DNA from: Candidatus Magasanikbacteria bacterium CG_4_10_14_0_8_um_filter_42_12
GTDB lineage: Bacteria > Patescibacteriota > Patescibacteriia > Magasanikbacterales > UBA922
Length of the DNA: 6,639 bases
Direction: 5' to 3'
Assembly (NCBI GenBank): GCA_002784795.1
Contig: PFLZ01000013.1
Location: 1 to 6,639, forward strand
Under the pieces are notes generated by a model, which was not told the DNA's origin, did not search any database, and worked only from the letters and a program-made list of their open reading frames with translations. Made by a program: the position numbers and the translations under genes. This document shows positions 1-5,816 of the stretch, in pieces. How positions within the stretch are numbered: position 1 is the first letter of the stretch; each line of letters opens with the position of its first letter.

Positions 1-38
1 AGTATACAGAACTCCATAGCAGTCACCAATTACGGTTG

Positions 39-404
39 TTATAGAGAACTGATACCCCGCCCCTCTGGGGCGGGGAGCTTCATTTCAGTTGCTCTCGTGG
101 CACCAAGTTTTTCATAAAAACATTGTTCCATCGCTGGTGTAATGGTCGTTGGCAATGTTGCTGGATTTATCCCAACTTTTTCGAGTGCTTGCTCTTGTGA
201 TGCGGAGAGCAATGGATGTTTGTCTGTAGTGCCTGTTGGTGTTGCGGATTCTTCTGTTGTGGATGCTGTTTCTTCTCCAAAGATTTGACCGAACAATGGT
301 TTCAATTCAAGTGGATCTGCAACGTAAAAATATATTCCTGCAAGAATTAGGAGGAAGAAGATAACTCCGAGCGTCACAAAAAATATATTCAAAAATCTTT
401 TCAT
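39..404 (-). CDS. Small membrane-anchored protein of unknown function
   Basis: A 121-residue protein with one hydrophobic segment at residues 5-28, ending in a VADPLELKP stretch. A low-complexity Ser/Thr/Glu linker follows (about 43-60). The C-terminal domain contains SASQEQALEKVGI and a single cysteine in EQCFYEKLGA. This reads as a signal-anchored protein whose small soluble domain is probably extracytoplasmic. From memory, similar short proteins are common in Parcubacteria and usually end in a Phe/Cys-containing tail; that is recollection, not a search. Here the last ~14 residues (KLPAPEGRGISSL) are encoded by the GC-rich palindrome at 55-75, so the native C-terminus may have been replaced by a repeat. 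ATG at 404 lies 11 nt after the corrected stop of the MFS gene, suggesting cotranscription. No clear Shine-Dalgarno sequence is seen. Function unknown. Confidence 0.7.
   Translation of the reverse strand: MKRFLNIFFVTLGVIFFLLILAGIYFYVADPLELKPLFGQIFGEETASTTEESATPTGTTDKHPLLSASQEQALEKVGINPATLPTTITPAMEQCFYEKLGATRATEMKLPAPEGRGISSL
55..75. repeat. GC-rich 9-bp palindrome inside the end of the 39-404 gene
   Basis: CCCCGCCCC (55-63) and GGGGCGGGG (67-75) are perfect inverted arms around a TCT loop. On the minus strand the arm is preceded by AGCT, as it also is at the hairpin at 5615-5637. The downstream minus-strand sequence is not T-rich enough for a convincing intrinsic terminator. It is read as the LPAPEGRGI part of the protein. 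Probably a dispersed palindromic repeat, though only one clear copy is in the window. Confidence 0.6.
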
Positions 405-415
405 AGAACTTTTGT

Positions 416-1035
416 TTAGGACGACATTTTCAGATACGGCTTGATAGGCCAGAGGAACAGCGCACCAAAGAGTGATACGACCACCACAGAGACAATAAGA
501 ATAGGAAATCCACTATATGCCGCAATAAATCCTCCAAGCGCTGCCAGTGCTGCGCTGGTCAGATCTGTGAGGGTAAAGTATACACCCCATTCTGTTCCTT
601 CCTTTTTTTATCAATATGACGCGTGAAGATTGCCATATAGGTAGGAAATGTAAACGCGGTCAAAAATCCTAATAAAAATTGAACGAGGTACAGTTGGATT
701 GGGGTATGGATGACGAGATAGAAAAGAGGGACGAGTGCCATGAGGAAAGTAAAAATAAACAAGAGCCAAAAATCATCTTTTTCTCCTCGAATGTTGTCTA
801 TCATGTGTGCAATCGGAATTTGGAGGACACTTTTGGTAAACAAATAAATACCTGCAGCAAGCCCCGCGACTGCTTCATTTCCTCCCGTGATAAAATCTGC
901 AATAAAAAGCGCAAAAATCGGCCCTAGCAATCCCAAAGATCCCATCACAATGGTATCTGAGAGGATCAGAAAGCGAATGACAGGATTGATATCCTGAAGA
1001 AAGTAATGATGAAGATCTGTGCCACGTTTTTTCAC
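416..1035 (-). pseudogene. Half-size (six-helix) MFS-like transporter with a -1 frameshift
   Basis: Minus-strand reading from the proposed GTG start at 1035 gives KKRGTDLHHYFLQDINPVIRF, then four hydrophobic helices. In frame, the product runs into a stop at 559-561 after the T7 run at 603-609 (A7 on the coding strand). Adding one A restores KKKEGTEWGVYFTLTDLTSAA and two more helices, ending at a TAA at 416-418. The corrected product is about 206 residues with six membrane segments, matching the N-terminal half of a Major Facilitator protein; TM4 is followed by a MAIFTRHIDKKK loop typical of the family. The second half is absent, so this is a half-size MFS. Substrate unknown. The longer upstream reading (to 1152) is rejected because it crosses the terminator at 1092-1127. 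No Shine-Dalgarno is visible before the GTG, so the start is uncertain. The frameshift may be a sequencing error, a real mutation, or a slippage site. Confidence 0.75.
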
Positions 1036-1047
1036 ACAATATGTATT

Positions 1048-1063
1048 TGATACATGTGTATCA
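1048..1063. promoter_or_regulatory. Operator-like inverted repeat at the MFS promoter
   Basis: TGATACA and TGTATCA are perfect 7-bp arms separated by 2 nt. The repeat overlaps the -10 hexamer and expected transcription start of the MFS promoter, a typical position for a repressor. It is too short and A/T-rich to act as a terminator. The binding protein is unknown and no regulator gene lies in the window. Confidence 0.45.
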
Positions 1064-1088
1064 TACCGTATTTTTGTATTGCTGTACA
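1060..1088 (-). promoter_or_regulatory. Sigma70-type promoter for the MFS gene
   Basis: On the minus strand, TGTACA (1088-1083; 4/6 to consensus) is separated by exactly 17 nt from TATGAT (1065-1060; 5/6). The predicted start near 1053 would leave a leader of about 18 nt before the GTG at 1035. It lies just after the terminator of the upstream gene, as expected for a new transcription unit. Confidence 0.5.
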
Positions 1089-1091
1089 TCC

Positions 1092-1127
1092 AAAAAAAAC
1101 AAGAGGGAGTTGCTGATGCAACTCCCT
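1092..1127 (-). terminator. Rho-independent terminator of the 1149-1613 gene
   Basis: On the minus strand, GGGAGTTG and CAACTCCC form an 8-bp stem, 9 bp with the flanking A-T pair, around a six-base loop. It is followed by TCTTG and then eight consecutive T (complement of A at 1092-1099). It begins 21 nt after the stop codon of the 1149-1613 gene. The plus-strand side has no T-run, so it is one-directional. Confidence 0.9.
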
Positions 1128-1148
1128 TCGTCTGTGAGCCGGCGTGGC

Positions 1149-1613
1149 TCACTCTCCTTCTGCTCGCTCAGGTTCTGGTGGCTTCAAGATGCTATAGCAC
1201 TTGATGCGTAGGCACTTCCCCTTGCTGTTGGATGTGACGTGGCAGGAGACCGACACCTTTTCTCCGATGCGGTCCCTGTACTTGTCGAAGATGTCTTTGC
1301 CCTCGAAGCTGTACGTAGTCGGACAACCTTCAAGCGGTTCGAGCCACTTGAACACGACTTTGTACTTGTCCGGAGTCTTGGTAAGTGTCAGCTGTTGGGC
1401 ATCACCGAGAGGAAGTACCCCCGTGTTGATGTTTATCTTCGGCTCGATGATGAGGTCCATCTTGCCCTTCTCGTAGAAGGTCGACTGGACGACAGCGTTC
1501 AGTGGAGTAGGCTTCTGTCGGTCGCAAAACAGAAGTATGCTGAGGCCGAGCAGTATGAGGCCCGAACTGAAGAGCACGAAGATTTGTGAAATAGTAGGCG
1601 TGGTCTTTGACAT
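1149..1613 (-). CDS. Membrane-anchored, cysteine-containing hypothetical protein
   Basis: A 154-residue product. ATG at 1613 is chosen because GGGGGG sits 6-7 nt upstream as a Shine-Dalgarno, and because longer readings run through the tRNA. Residues 11-30 are one hydrophobic anchor (IFVLFSSGLILLGLSILLF) ending at Cys30; the rest is probably extracytoplasmic. Cysteines at 97, 124, 134 and 139 could form disulfides. The stretch DKYRDRIGEKVSVSCHVTS followed by KGKCLRIKCYSI resembles the beta-strand pattern of a small OB-fold, which is inference only. The tail is Pro/Glu-rich. The gene is GC-richer than its neighbours (33 of 60 bases in 1201-1260 by hand count), which may indicate transfer. It is a single-gene unit with its own candidate promoter and a strong terminator. 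Family not recognised. Confidence 0.75.
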   Translation of the reverse strand: MSKTTPTISQIFVLFSSGLILLGLSILLFCDRQKPTPLNAVVQSTFYEKGKMDLIIEPKININTGVLPLGDAQQLTLTKTPDKYKVVFKWLEPLEGCPTTYSFEGKDIFDKYRDRIGEKVSVSCHVTSNSKGKCLRIKCYSILKPPEPERAEGE

Positions 1614-1650
1614 GAAATTCCCCCCGTTGTTTGGTTGTTCGAACGGCATG

Positions 1651-1679
1651 ACGATAGCACAAAACATCTCTTTGGTAAA
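1651..1679 (-). promoter_or_regulatory. Candidate promoter for the 1149-1613 gene
   Basis: Minus strand: TTTACC (1679-1674) and TATCGT (1656-1651) are separated by 17 nt, each matching consensus at 4/6, with an extended TG one base before the -10. The predicted start near 1644 gives a leader of about 31 nt containing the GGGGGG ribosome-binding site. Read-through from the tRNA is an alternative. Confidence 0.35.
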
Positions 1680-1703
1680 GGGATGTGGGTGTTTGTATAT
1701 ATG

Positions 1704-1788
1704 CGGAGAGGGCGGGATTCGAACCCGCGGTCCCTTGCGAGACACCGCTTTTCGAAAGCGGCACATTCGACCACTCTGACACCTCTCC
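1704..1788 (-). tRNA. tRNA-Ser (anticodon CGA)
   Basis: 85-nt class II tRNA on the minus strand. The acceptor stem GGAGAGG/CCTCTCC is perfect, with discriminator G. The anticodon stem CCGCT/AGCGG encloses loop TTCGAAA, giving anticodon CGA for serine UCG codons. A long variable arm (GTCTC-GCAA-GGGAC) and the T arm GCGGG-TTCGAAT-CCCGC complete the serine pattern. CCA is not encoded (GCAT follows), so a CCA-adding enzyme would be needed. Confidence 0.97.
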
Positions 1789-1799
1789 ATGTGGGCGGT

Positions 1800-1828
1800 A
1801 TCCTATGCTATTTTGGGAGAAAATTCAA
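1800..1828 (-). promoter_or_regulatory. Candidate promoter of tRNA-Ser
   Basis: Minus strand: TTGAAT (1828-1823; 4/6) and TAGGAT (1805-1800; 4/6) with a 17-nt spacer; predicted start about 5 nt before the mature tRNA. The -35 overlaps the TGA of the transposase remnant (1825-1827), so the promoter abuts the insertion. Confidence 0.45.
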
Positions 1829-2178
1829 GCGTGTTTCCCAAATGGATTATGGTGGTCTTGCCACCATTTCATCGGATTTTCCGGATGTATTTTCGTACGG
1901 TATATAATGCACGATCATTGCGGATAATACGATCATAAAATCGCGATTGCCATGGAAAATGGATGATATTTGTTTTCATTTTGATGCGATTGGTGTATGC
2001 ACCTTTGAATCCACGAATGATTGATGATACATTGTTTTGTTGTGGACCAAAGACATTTTTGTATGGTTTGTCCGCGTGTGCATGGTTGTGCATACATGAT
2101 TTGGCATTACCACCCAGGTTTTCCGTAATTATACCCAGGCAATCTCGAAGAAGAAATACGGTATGTGTGTTGAAACAT
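1825..2178 (-). pseudogene. Degenerate REP-associated tyrosine transposase (RAYT, Y1/IS200-like)
   Basis: Four minus-strand fragments in three frames spell out a RAYT protein. First, 2178 to 2110 reads MFQHTYRISSSRLPGYNYGKPGW, the typical RAYT N-terminus, after GGAGGG four nt upstream of the ATG, then TAA. Second, from 2110, VMPNHV is the start of the HUH metal-binding motif; the second His and following strand are missing. Third, from 2093, NHAHADKPYKNVF, SSIIRGFKGAY and HFPWQSRFYDRIIRNDRAL, ending RKYIRK. A missing A in the run at 1877-1880 shifts frame into the fourth, NPMKWWQDHHNPFGKHA, ending TGA at 1825. About 45 residues between the N-terminus and HUH motif are deleted. Full-length RAYTs are about 150-220 residues (family knowledge). 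Clearly inactive. It sits 23 nt after the ligase stop and directly before the tRNA promoter. Confidence 0.88.
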
Positions 2179-2201
2179 GTTTCCCTCCATACGTCTGATT
2201 G

Positions 2202-3482
2202 CTATGAATCTTTGGTATATACCATCATCAATGGAATAATCCAAAACAAGATGGCCAAATCATTTTTTATATATGGAGAATCTACTAGACCTGTGATAAC
2301 AAATGTTGTGAGTACTGCCGCGACTAGCATCCAAGAGCCATATTTTTTTGCAGAAGCGGAATATATTCCAAGAAGTATCATCACAAATCCAATAAGACCA
2401 AGCAGTCCGAGATTGACGTAGAATGTCAGAAAAATATTGTGTGGATGATGAAAGATTTCTATGCCTTCACCATTGACGGTCGTGTGATAGGGGATAATAC
2501 GTTCTTCATACGACGCCAATCCTGCACCGAGGAGCGGACGATCTTGCAACAAGTGTATCGTATCTTGCCACATCGAGAGACGAATTTGTCCTGAGCGATC
2601 TTGAAACAGTACTTCGTTTTTTAGGCTTGCAAAGCCTGGGATGCTGAGAAGGCTTACAAGGCCAACTACTCCGATAGCAAACGCAGGCCATCTTGTTTTT
2701 TTATTGATCAAAAATAACACACCAATTCCCGCAAGGACTCCGATCAATCCTCCTGTAGATTTTGCATAAAAAATAGCAAGGGGTCCTGCAAAAAGTAACA
2801 AGTAACAAGTAACAAGTAATATCCCATTTCCCCATTTCCCAATATCCCAATTTTCTCGTTGTCTACAGAACAGTGTTTGCCATACTACAGACGCCGCAAG
2901 TACAACGAGCGGCGCTAAGAAGAGCCCCACTCCATTTGGAAAGCCATACCATGCGGTCACGCGATACGTTGCATTATTTTCCCAAAATGCCCATGGCACC
3001 AACCATCCTGTGAAGTGTTGCACAAGAGCAAGAAGCGATGTGGCAAGTCCGGATAGTACGAGTGGCAGGAGAATATCTGTATGCACTTGCAATCGTTGGC
3101 GCGAAAAATACAGTATGAGAAACAATGCAAACGGTTCTATATAAAATGCTTTCCATTCGCCAAGAGCGGTGCGCATGTCGACCGCCGTGAAGACGGATAC
3201 GGTAGCTCCGATGAGAAACAGTATTGTCCCGATTGTGAACAGTCTCTGTTTGTGAAAAAGCGTGAGAAGAGATTCTTCGATCTGTCTTGCGTGTTTCAAA
3301 AGTCCTATCACACATACCACCCAAATCATTATTTCCAGCATTGTCACCGGGAGTGGACCGATCGAAAATCGAAGCAAGTATGTTGGGAGTAAAAGAAATA
3401 CCAAAAAGACACCGTAAGAAAATCGTTGCCACGTGATTGCAATAAACAATAAACAATAAACAATAAGCAAGAGGAAAGTCAT
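2202..3482 (-). CDS. O-antigen ligase/polymerase family (Wzy_C, WaaL-like) membrane protein
   Basis: A 426-residue polytopic protein with roughly 10-12 hydrophobic helices and a large extracytoplasmic loop at about residues 290-350. The loop holds the family pattern: RSGQIRLSMWQDTIHLL, DRPLLGAGLASY, then HHPHNIFLTFYVNLGLLGL (the His-Asn followed by a Gly-Leu-rich helix). STGGLIGVLAG is the usual preceding helix. Such proteins polymerise undecaprenyl-linked repeat units (Wzy) or transfer glycan to an acceptor (WaaL, or protein O-oligosaccharyltransferase); sequence alone does not separate these. ATG at 3482 is preferred over the GTG at 3545, which overlaps the glycosyltransferase; no strong Shine-Dalgarno is seen. 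It begins 16 nt after the glycosyltransferase stop. Three near-heptamer repeat arrays lie inside the gene, one at codons 6-14, encoding hydrophobic residues. No terminator is visible downstream. Confidence 0.88.
   Translation of the reverse strand: MTFLLLIVYCLLFIAITWQRFSYGVFLVFLLLPTYLLRFSIGPLPVTMLEIMIWVVCVIGLLKHARQIEESLLTLFHKQRLFTIGTILFLIGATVSVFTAVDMRTALGEWKAFYIEPFALFLILYFSRQRLQVHTDILLPLVLSGLATSLLALVQHFTGWLVPWAFWENNATYRVTAWYGFPNGVGLFLAPLVVLAASVVWQTLFCRQRENWDIGKWGNGILLVTCYLLLFAGPLAIFYAKSTGGLIGVLAGIGVLFLINKKTRWPAFAIGVVGLVSLLSIPGFASLKNEVLFQDRSGQIRLSMWQDTIHLLQDRPLLGAGLASYEERIIPYHTTVNGEGIEIFHHPHNIFLTFYVNLGLLGLIGFVMILLGIYSASAKKYGSWMLVAAVLTTFVITGLVDSPYIKNDLAILFWIIPLMMVYTKDS
2793..2820. repeat. Heptamer tandem repeat AAGTAAC x4 in the ligase gene
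   Basis: Four consecutive copies of AAGTAAC; the last ends in T rather than C. On the coding (minus) strand it encodes ILLVTCYLLLFAG within a membrane helix. Gain or loss of one 7-nt unit would shift the reading frame. Confidence 0.9.
2823..2852. repeat. Imperfect CCCATTT-like repeat next to the AAGTAAC array
   Basis: CCCATTT, CCCATTT, CCCAATA and CCCAATT occur at 8-, 7- and 8-nt spacing, two nt from the end of the AAGTAAC array. The coding strand reads as a polar stretch (RENWDIGKWGNG) between helices, unlike the rest of this hydrophobic protein, consistent with inserted repeat sequence. Confidence 0.65.
3440..3467. repeat. Heptamer tandem repeat CAATAAA x4 just after the ligase start codon
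   Basis: Four consecutive CAATAAA units, the last with G for the final A. It lies 13-42 nt inside the ligase gene and encodes LLIVYCLLFIAIT of the first membrane helix. A change of one unit would truncate the protein near its start, the arrangement seen in phase-variable genes. Confidence 0.9.
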
Positions 3483-3498
3483 AGATGCATTAAATATG

Positions 3499-4176
3499 TC
3501 ATACTTGTTGTTTTGCAAATAAACGAATTTGCCTGAGATATTCACGAGGACCAGCGTATTTTATGATATCCCATGCCATAGAAAGTTCATGTGACACTCC
3601 AGAAAAAAATCCCCATTTTTTGGATTTATACGTATTGAGAAGTGACGAGGGCATCCATGCAACGCGTGCGTTCTTTTTTCTCATGTACGTATTTATCGCA
3701 ATCTCTAGTTGATATTTATCTGGAGAGATAGAAAAGATATGATGGAGATCTGTCACCGAAAGAATGCGTTGTCCTGAAAACAGAATATCACCTCTATTCA
3801 TTTTTACAAAGAGATTGCTATCATGTCTTCCCAATATGAGCATGTCGAGATGGTGTGTTTCGTATTTTTTTATGGCAGAGGAAAGTTCTTCATCAGACAA
3901 TGATCGGAGATCTGCATCAATCAAAAAAATATGCGATGTTTCCGTCGCATGAAGTCCTGCAGCGATAGCATCACTTTTACCTCGATTTGTTGGCAAGGTC
4001 ATGAGCTGTACTTCTGGAAATTGTTTTTGAATGTCTATCAAAGCATTGTCTGAAGATCCATCATCGATACAAATGATCTCCGAAAAAGCGTTGACCTGTG
4101 TTACAATTTCTAGCGTATCCAATATTCGAGTGCTTTCATTGTAAAATGGGATGATACAGGTGTATGTGTGTTTCAT
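3499..4176 (-). CDS. Family 2 glycosyltransferase (GT-A fold)
   Basis: A 225-residue protein that begins almost directly with its catalytic domain (MKHTYTCIIPFYNES). Visible GT2 landmarks are DDGSSD at 38-43 (nucleotide-sugar binding), NRGK at 64-67, and the DAD metal-binding motif at 87-89. SGQRIL at about 128 and the acidic PDKYQLEIAIN further on match the acceptor side of the active site. No C-terminal membrane segment is seen, unlike many dolichol-phosphate-mannose-synthase relatives; the protein is probably cytosolic or peripheral. It would add one sugar to a lipid-linked intermediate; donor and acceptor are unknown. ATG at 4176 is used because it lies 1 nt after the flippase stop and the frame before it carries no conserved residues. 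The tight junction suggests translational coupling, with the ligase next in the same operon. Confidence 0.88.
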   Translation of the reverse strand: MKHTYTCIIPFYNESTRILDTLEIVTQVNAFSEIICIDDGSSDNALIDIQKQFPEVQLMTLPTNRGKSDAIAAGLHATETSHIFLIDADLRSLSDEELSSAIKKYETHHLDMLILGRHDSNLFVKMNRGDILFSGQRILSVTDLHHIFSISPDKYQLEIAINTYMRKKNARVAWMPSSLLNTYKSKKWGFFSGVSHELSMAWDIIKYAGPREYLRQIRLFAKQQV

Positions 4177-4177
4177 A

Positions 4178-5599
4178 CTATGCTTTTCTCTGTAATATCT
4201 CTCGCATCGTTTCTTTCGACACTGCTCCAAGTCCAAACAAAAATGCAATGTAGACGACACCGCCGAGAGGTAAGAGAATCAACACATGTAGATGCTTGAA
4301 CATATATATCGTCGCTGCCATGACCAATGCAGAAAAAAGTATTTTTCCAAATGTTTCTATATTGAGTTTCAGTTTCACATAATGTCGGACGGTGAGTAGC
4401 AACATGATACCCGCATATGCCTCACTAAAGAGTGTCATGCCTGCAGCGCCCCAGAGTCCATAGCGAGGGATAAAATAAACATACCCAATGACCGTGATGA
4501 TGGCATTGCTGATATAGATCCACATGGTTTGTTTTTGTTTATCAATAGCAACGGCGAGGTGCCCATAGATTGCACCAATATAGAGAAAAAATGTACTGAC
4601 GAGTAAGAAGGACAAGATAGGACCTGCATGCTCGTATCCTGGTCCAGCCACAAGTGTCATGAGAGGCGTTGCTAGCATCACACCACCCAGAACCAGTGGC
4701 ACAGCAAAAAGCATCATCATATCAAAGCTCTGCTGATACAGTTGTCGCATGCGTTCACTATTTTTTTGTGCCCATGCTGCAGCGAGGAGTGGGAGCATGA
4801 GTCCCATCATCATCATGGCCATCTGTGCGAGGATATCGATGACACGATATGCTGCGACATAAATACCTACTTGGGAAAAATCTGTGTAGAGCGAGAGAAT
4901 CACCGTATCTCCCTTGAGATACATCACATTAAAAATAATAGAAATCGCAACTGGCCACATTTTGAGTGTAATGGCTTTCCAGACCGACATATCAAAGGCG
5001 AATATTGGTTTTGCAATCTTCATCGCTGCGATCCACATGTATGCCGTATACGCAACACTCGCAAGCGTGAGGACGATCATGACGGGGATGAAGCCTGCAT
5101 CCATATAGATCATGAAGGCAAGACCACCAACGAGCACAATTCTACCAATGACTTCACCAATTGCCTGGATGTGCATGTTCAATTTGCTCTGATAGTAGCC
5201 CGTAAAAATTTGATTCATGGCAACGGCAAGCATGTTGATCGTGGTAAAAGAAATAGCGATTTTTACTTCGATTGGGTAAGGGAAAAGAAGCGCAATAGCA
5301 GGAGCCAGTGCAAGAAAGAGAAAGGCGGTCACAAATCGGTAGCCGAGCAAATTTTGGAGGAGCGTTTGTTCTTCTATTTTTTTCTCTCCCATCATTTGTG
5401 CTGTCACTGGGATGAGTCCAAAGTCGATGAGGATCGCCAGAAATTGTAAAAAGGCCAATGTGGTCCCATACCACCCAAATCGTTCTGTACCGAGATACCG
5501 CGTCATCATTCCAATAGCAACAAGACCAAGACCTGTGGAAACAATCTTGCCGGCGAGTTGTATGGCTGTGTTGTGAGCAATTTTTCGGGTAGTACTCAT
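4178..5599 (-). CDS. Polysaccharide flippase (Wzx-like, MOP/MATE superfamily)
   Basis: A 473-residue, highly hydrophobic protein with about 12-14 membrane segments and the family N-terminus: RKIAHNTAIQLAGKIVSTGLG followed by RYLGTERFGWYG, the F/Y-G-Y/W-x-G pattern of Polysacc_synt/Wzx proteins. Later hallmarks are FNVMYLKGDTVILSLYTDFSQVGIYVAAYRV and LLLPLGGVVYIAF. Its expected role is to flip undecaprenyl-linked glycan units to the outer face of the membrane for the ligase/polymerase encoded downstream. First gene of the three-gene minus-strand operon; length is normal for the family. The ATG at 5599 is well supported by the conserved N-terminus. The only purine-rich site, GGGGGAG, is 15 nt away inside a hairpin, farther than a normal Shine-Dalgarno. 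Confidence 0.9.
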   Translation of the reverse strand: MSTTRKIAHNTAIQLAGKIVSTGLGLVAIGMMTRYLGTERFGWYGTTLAFLQFLAILIDFGLIPVTAQMMGEKKIEEQTLLQNLLGYRFVTAFLFLALAPAIALLFPYPIEVKIAISFTTINMLAVAMNQIFTGYYQSKLNMHIQAIGEVIGRIVLVGGLAFMIYMDAGFIPVMIVLTLASVAYTAYMWIAAMKIAKPIFAFDMSVWKAITLKMWPVAISIIFNVMYLKGDTVILSLYTDFSQVGIYVAAYRVIDILAQMAMMMMGLMLPLLAAAWAQKNSERMRQLYQQSFDMMMLFAVPLVLGGVMLATPLMTLVAGPGYEHAGPILSFLLVSTFFLYIGAIYGHLAVAIDKQKQTMWIYISNAIITVIGYVYFIPRYGLWGAAGMTLFSEAYAGIMLLLTVRHYVKLKLNIETFGKILFSALVMAATIYMFKHLHVLILLPLGGVVYIAFLFGLGAVSKETMREILQRKA

Positions 5600-5614
5600 A
5601 GAGAGAAGAAAATT

Positions 5615-5637
5615 CTCCCCCTATCGGGGGGGGGGAG
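5615..5637 (-). repeat. C/G hairpin with a G10 run in the flippase leader
   Basis: CTCCCCC (5615-5621) pairs with GGGGGAG (5631-5637) inside a run of ten G at 5626-5635. On the minus strand the hairpin ends 15 nt before the flippase ATG and is followed by AATTTTCTTCTC, so it could act as an attenuator or mask a ribosome-binding site. It shares the AGCTCCCC lead-in with the palindrome at 55-75, which suggests a repeat family. The length of the G-run may be an assembly artefact. Confidence 0.6.
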
Positions 5638-5642
5638 CTAGA

Positions 5643-5778
5643 GGGGGTCTTTAGTAAGAAAGACTATGTAAAAACACAGACAGAAATTTCACCATATGTT
5701 TCGTGCTAAAGACCCCTGCCCGCAATGCTTCGCAACGCGTTGCAGGCGGGCCACCTAACCTCCCCTAATAGGGGAGGG
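5643..5778. repeat. Composite block of palindromes (possible MITE/BIME-like element)
   Basis: Three palindromic parts are stacked between the divergent genes. GGGGTCTTTAG (5644-5654) and CTAAAGACCCC (5706-5716) are perfect 11-bp inverted repeats around a 51-nt A/T-rich centre. GCCCGC (5718-5723) and GCGGGC (5746-5751) enclose the perfect 12-bp palindrome GCAACGCGTTGC (5732-5743). CCTCCCCTA (5759-5767) and TAGGGGAGG (5769-5777) form a 9-bp hairpin around one base. Nothing in the block codes for protein. With the adjacent G10 hairpin, nearly all of the 5608-5780 interval is palindromic. A non-autonomous element of the kind mobilised by RAYT transposases is an inference. The flippase transcript may run through it. 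Confidence 0.6.
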
Positions 5779-5816
5779 ATCATATACACTCTACCCTTTT
5801 TCACGCATTTTCGCAA

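Noticed and set aside
1036..1152. Extension of the MFS gene upstream to an ATG at 1152
   Set aside because: It crosses the intrinsic terminator and promoter; those residues (SHAGSQTKGVASATP) have no transporter character.
1614..1790. Extension of the 1149-1613 gene upstream to an ATG at 1790
   Set aside because: It would read through the whole tRNA; the ATG at 1613 has a Shine-Dalgarno site and a fitting membrane anchor.
1849..1867. ATGGTGG / CCACCAT hairpin
   Set aside because: It lies in the tail of the transposase remnant, encoding MKWWQDHH, and has no T-run; most likely coding sequence.
1537..1927. Plus-strand open frames with tRNA-like peptides such as RAGFEPAV and GRDSNPRS
   Set aside because: They are translations of the tRNA-Ser antisense strand, a well-known source of spurious proteins.
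1963..2421. Plus-strand frame of 152 codons
   Set aside because: Spans the antisense of the RAYT remnant and the ligase 3' end; no coherent protein.
2793..2852. Short repeat arrays as a CRISPR-like structure
   Set aside because: The units are about 7 nt with no spacers, so they are simple tandem repeats.
4742..5449. Long plus-strand frame of 235 codons
   Set aside because: Antisense to the conserved flippase; rich in His/Cys/Asn without any recognisable domain.
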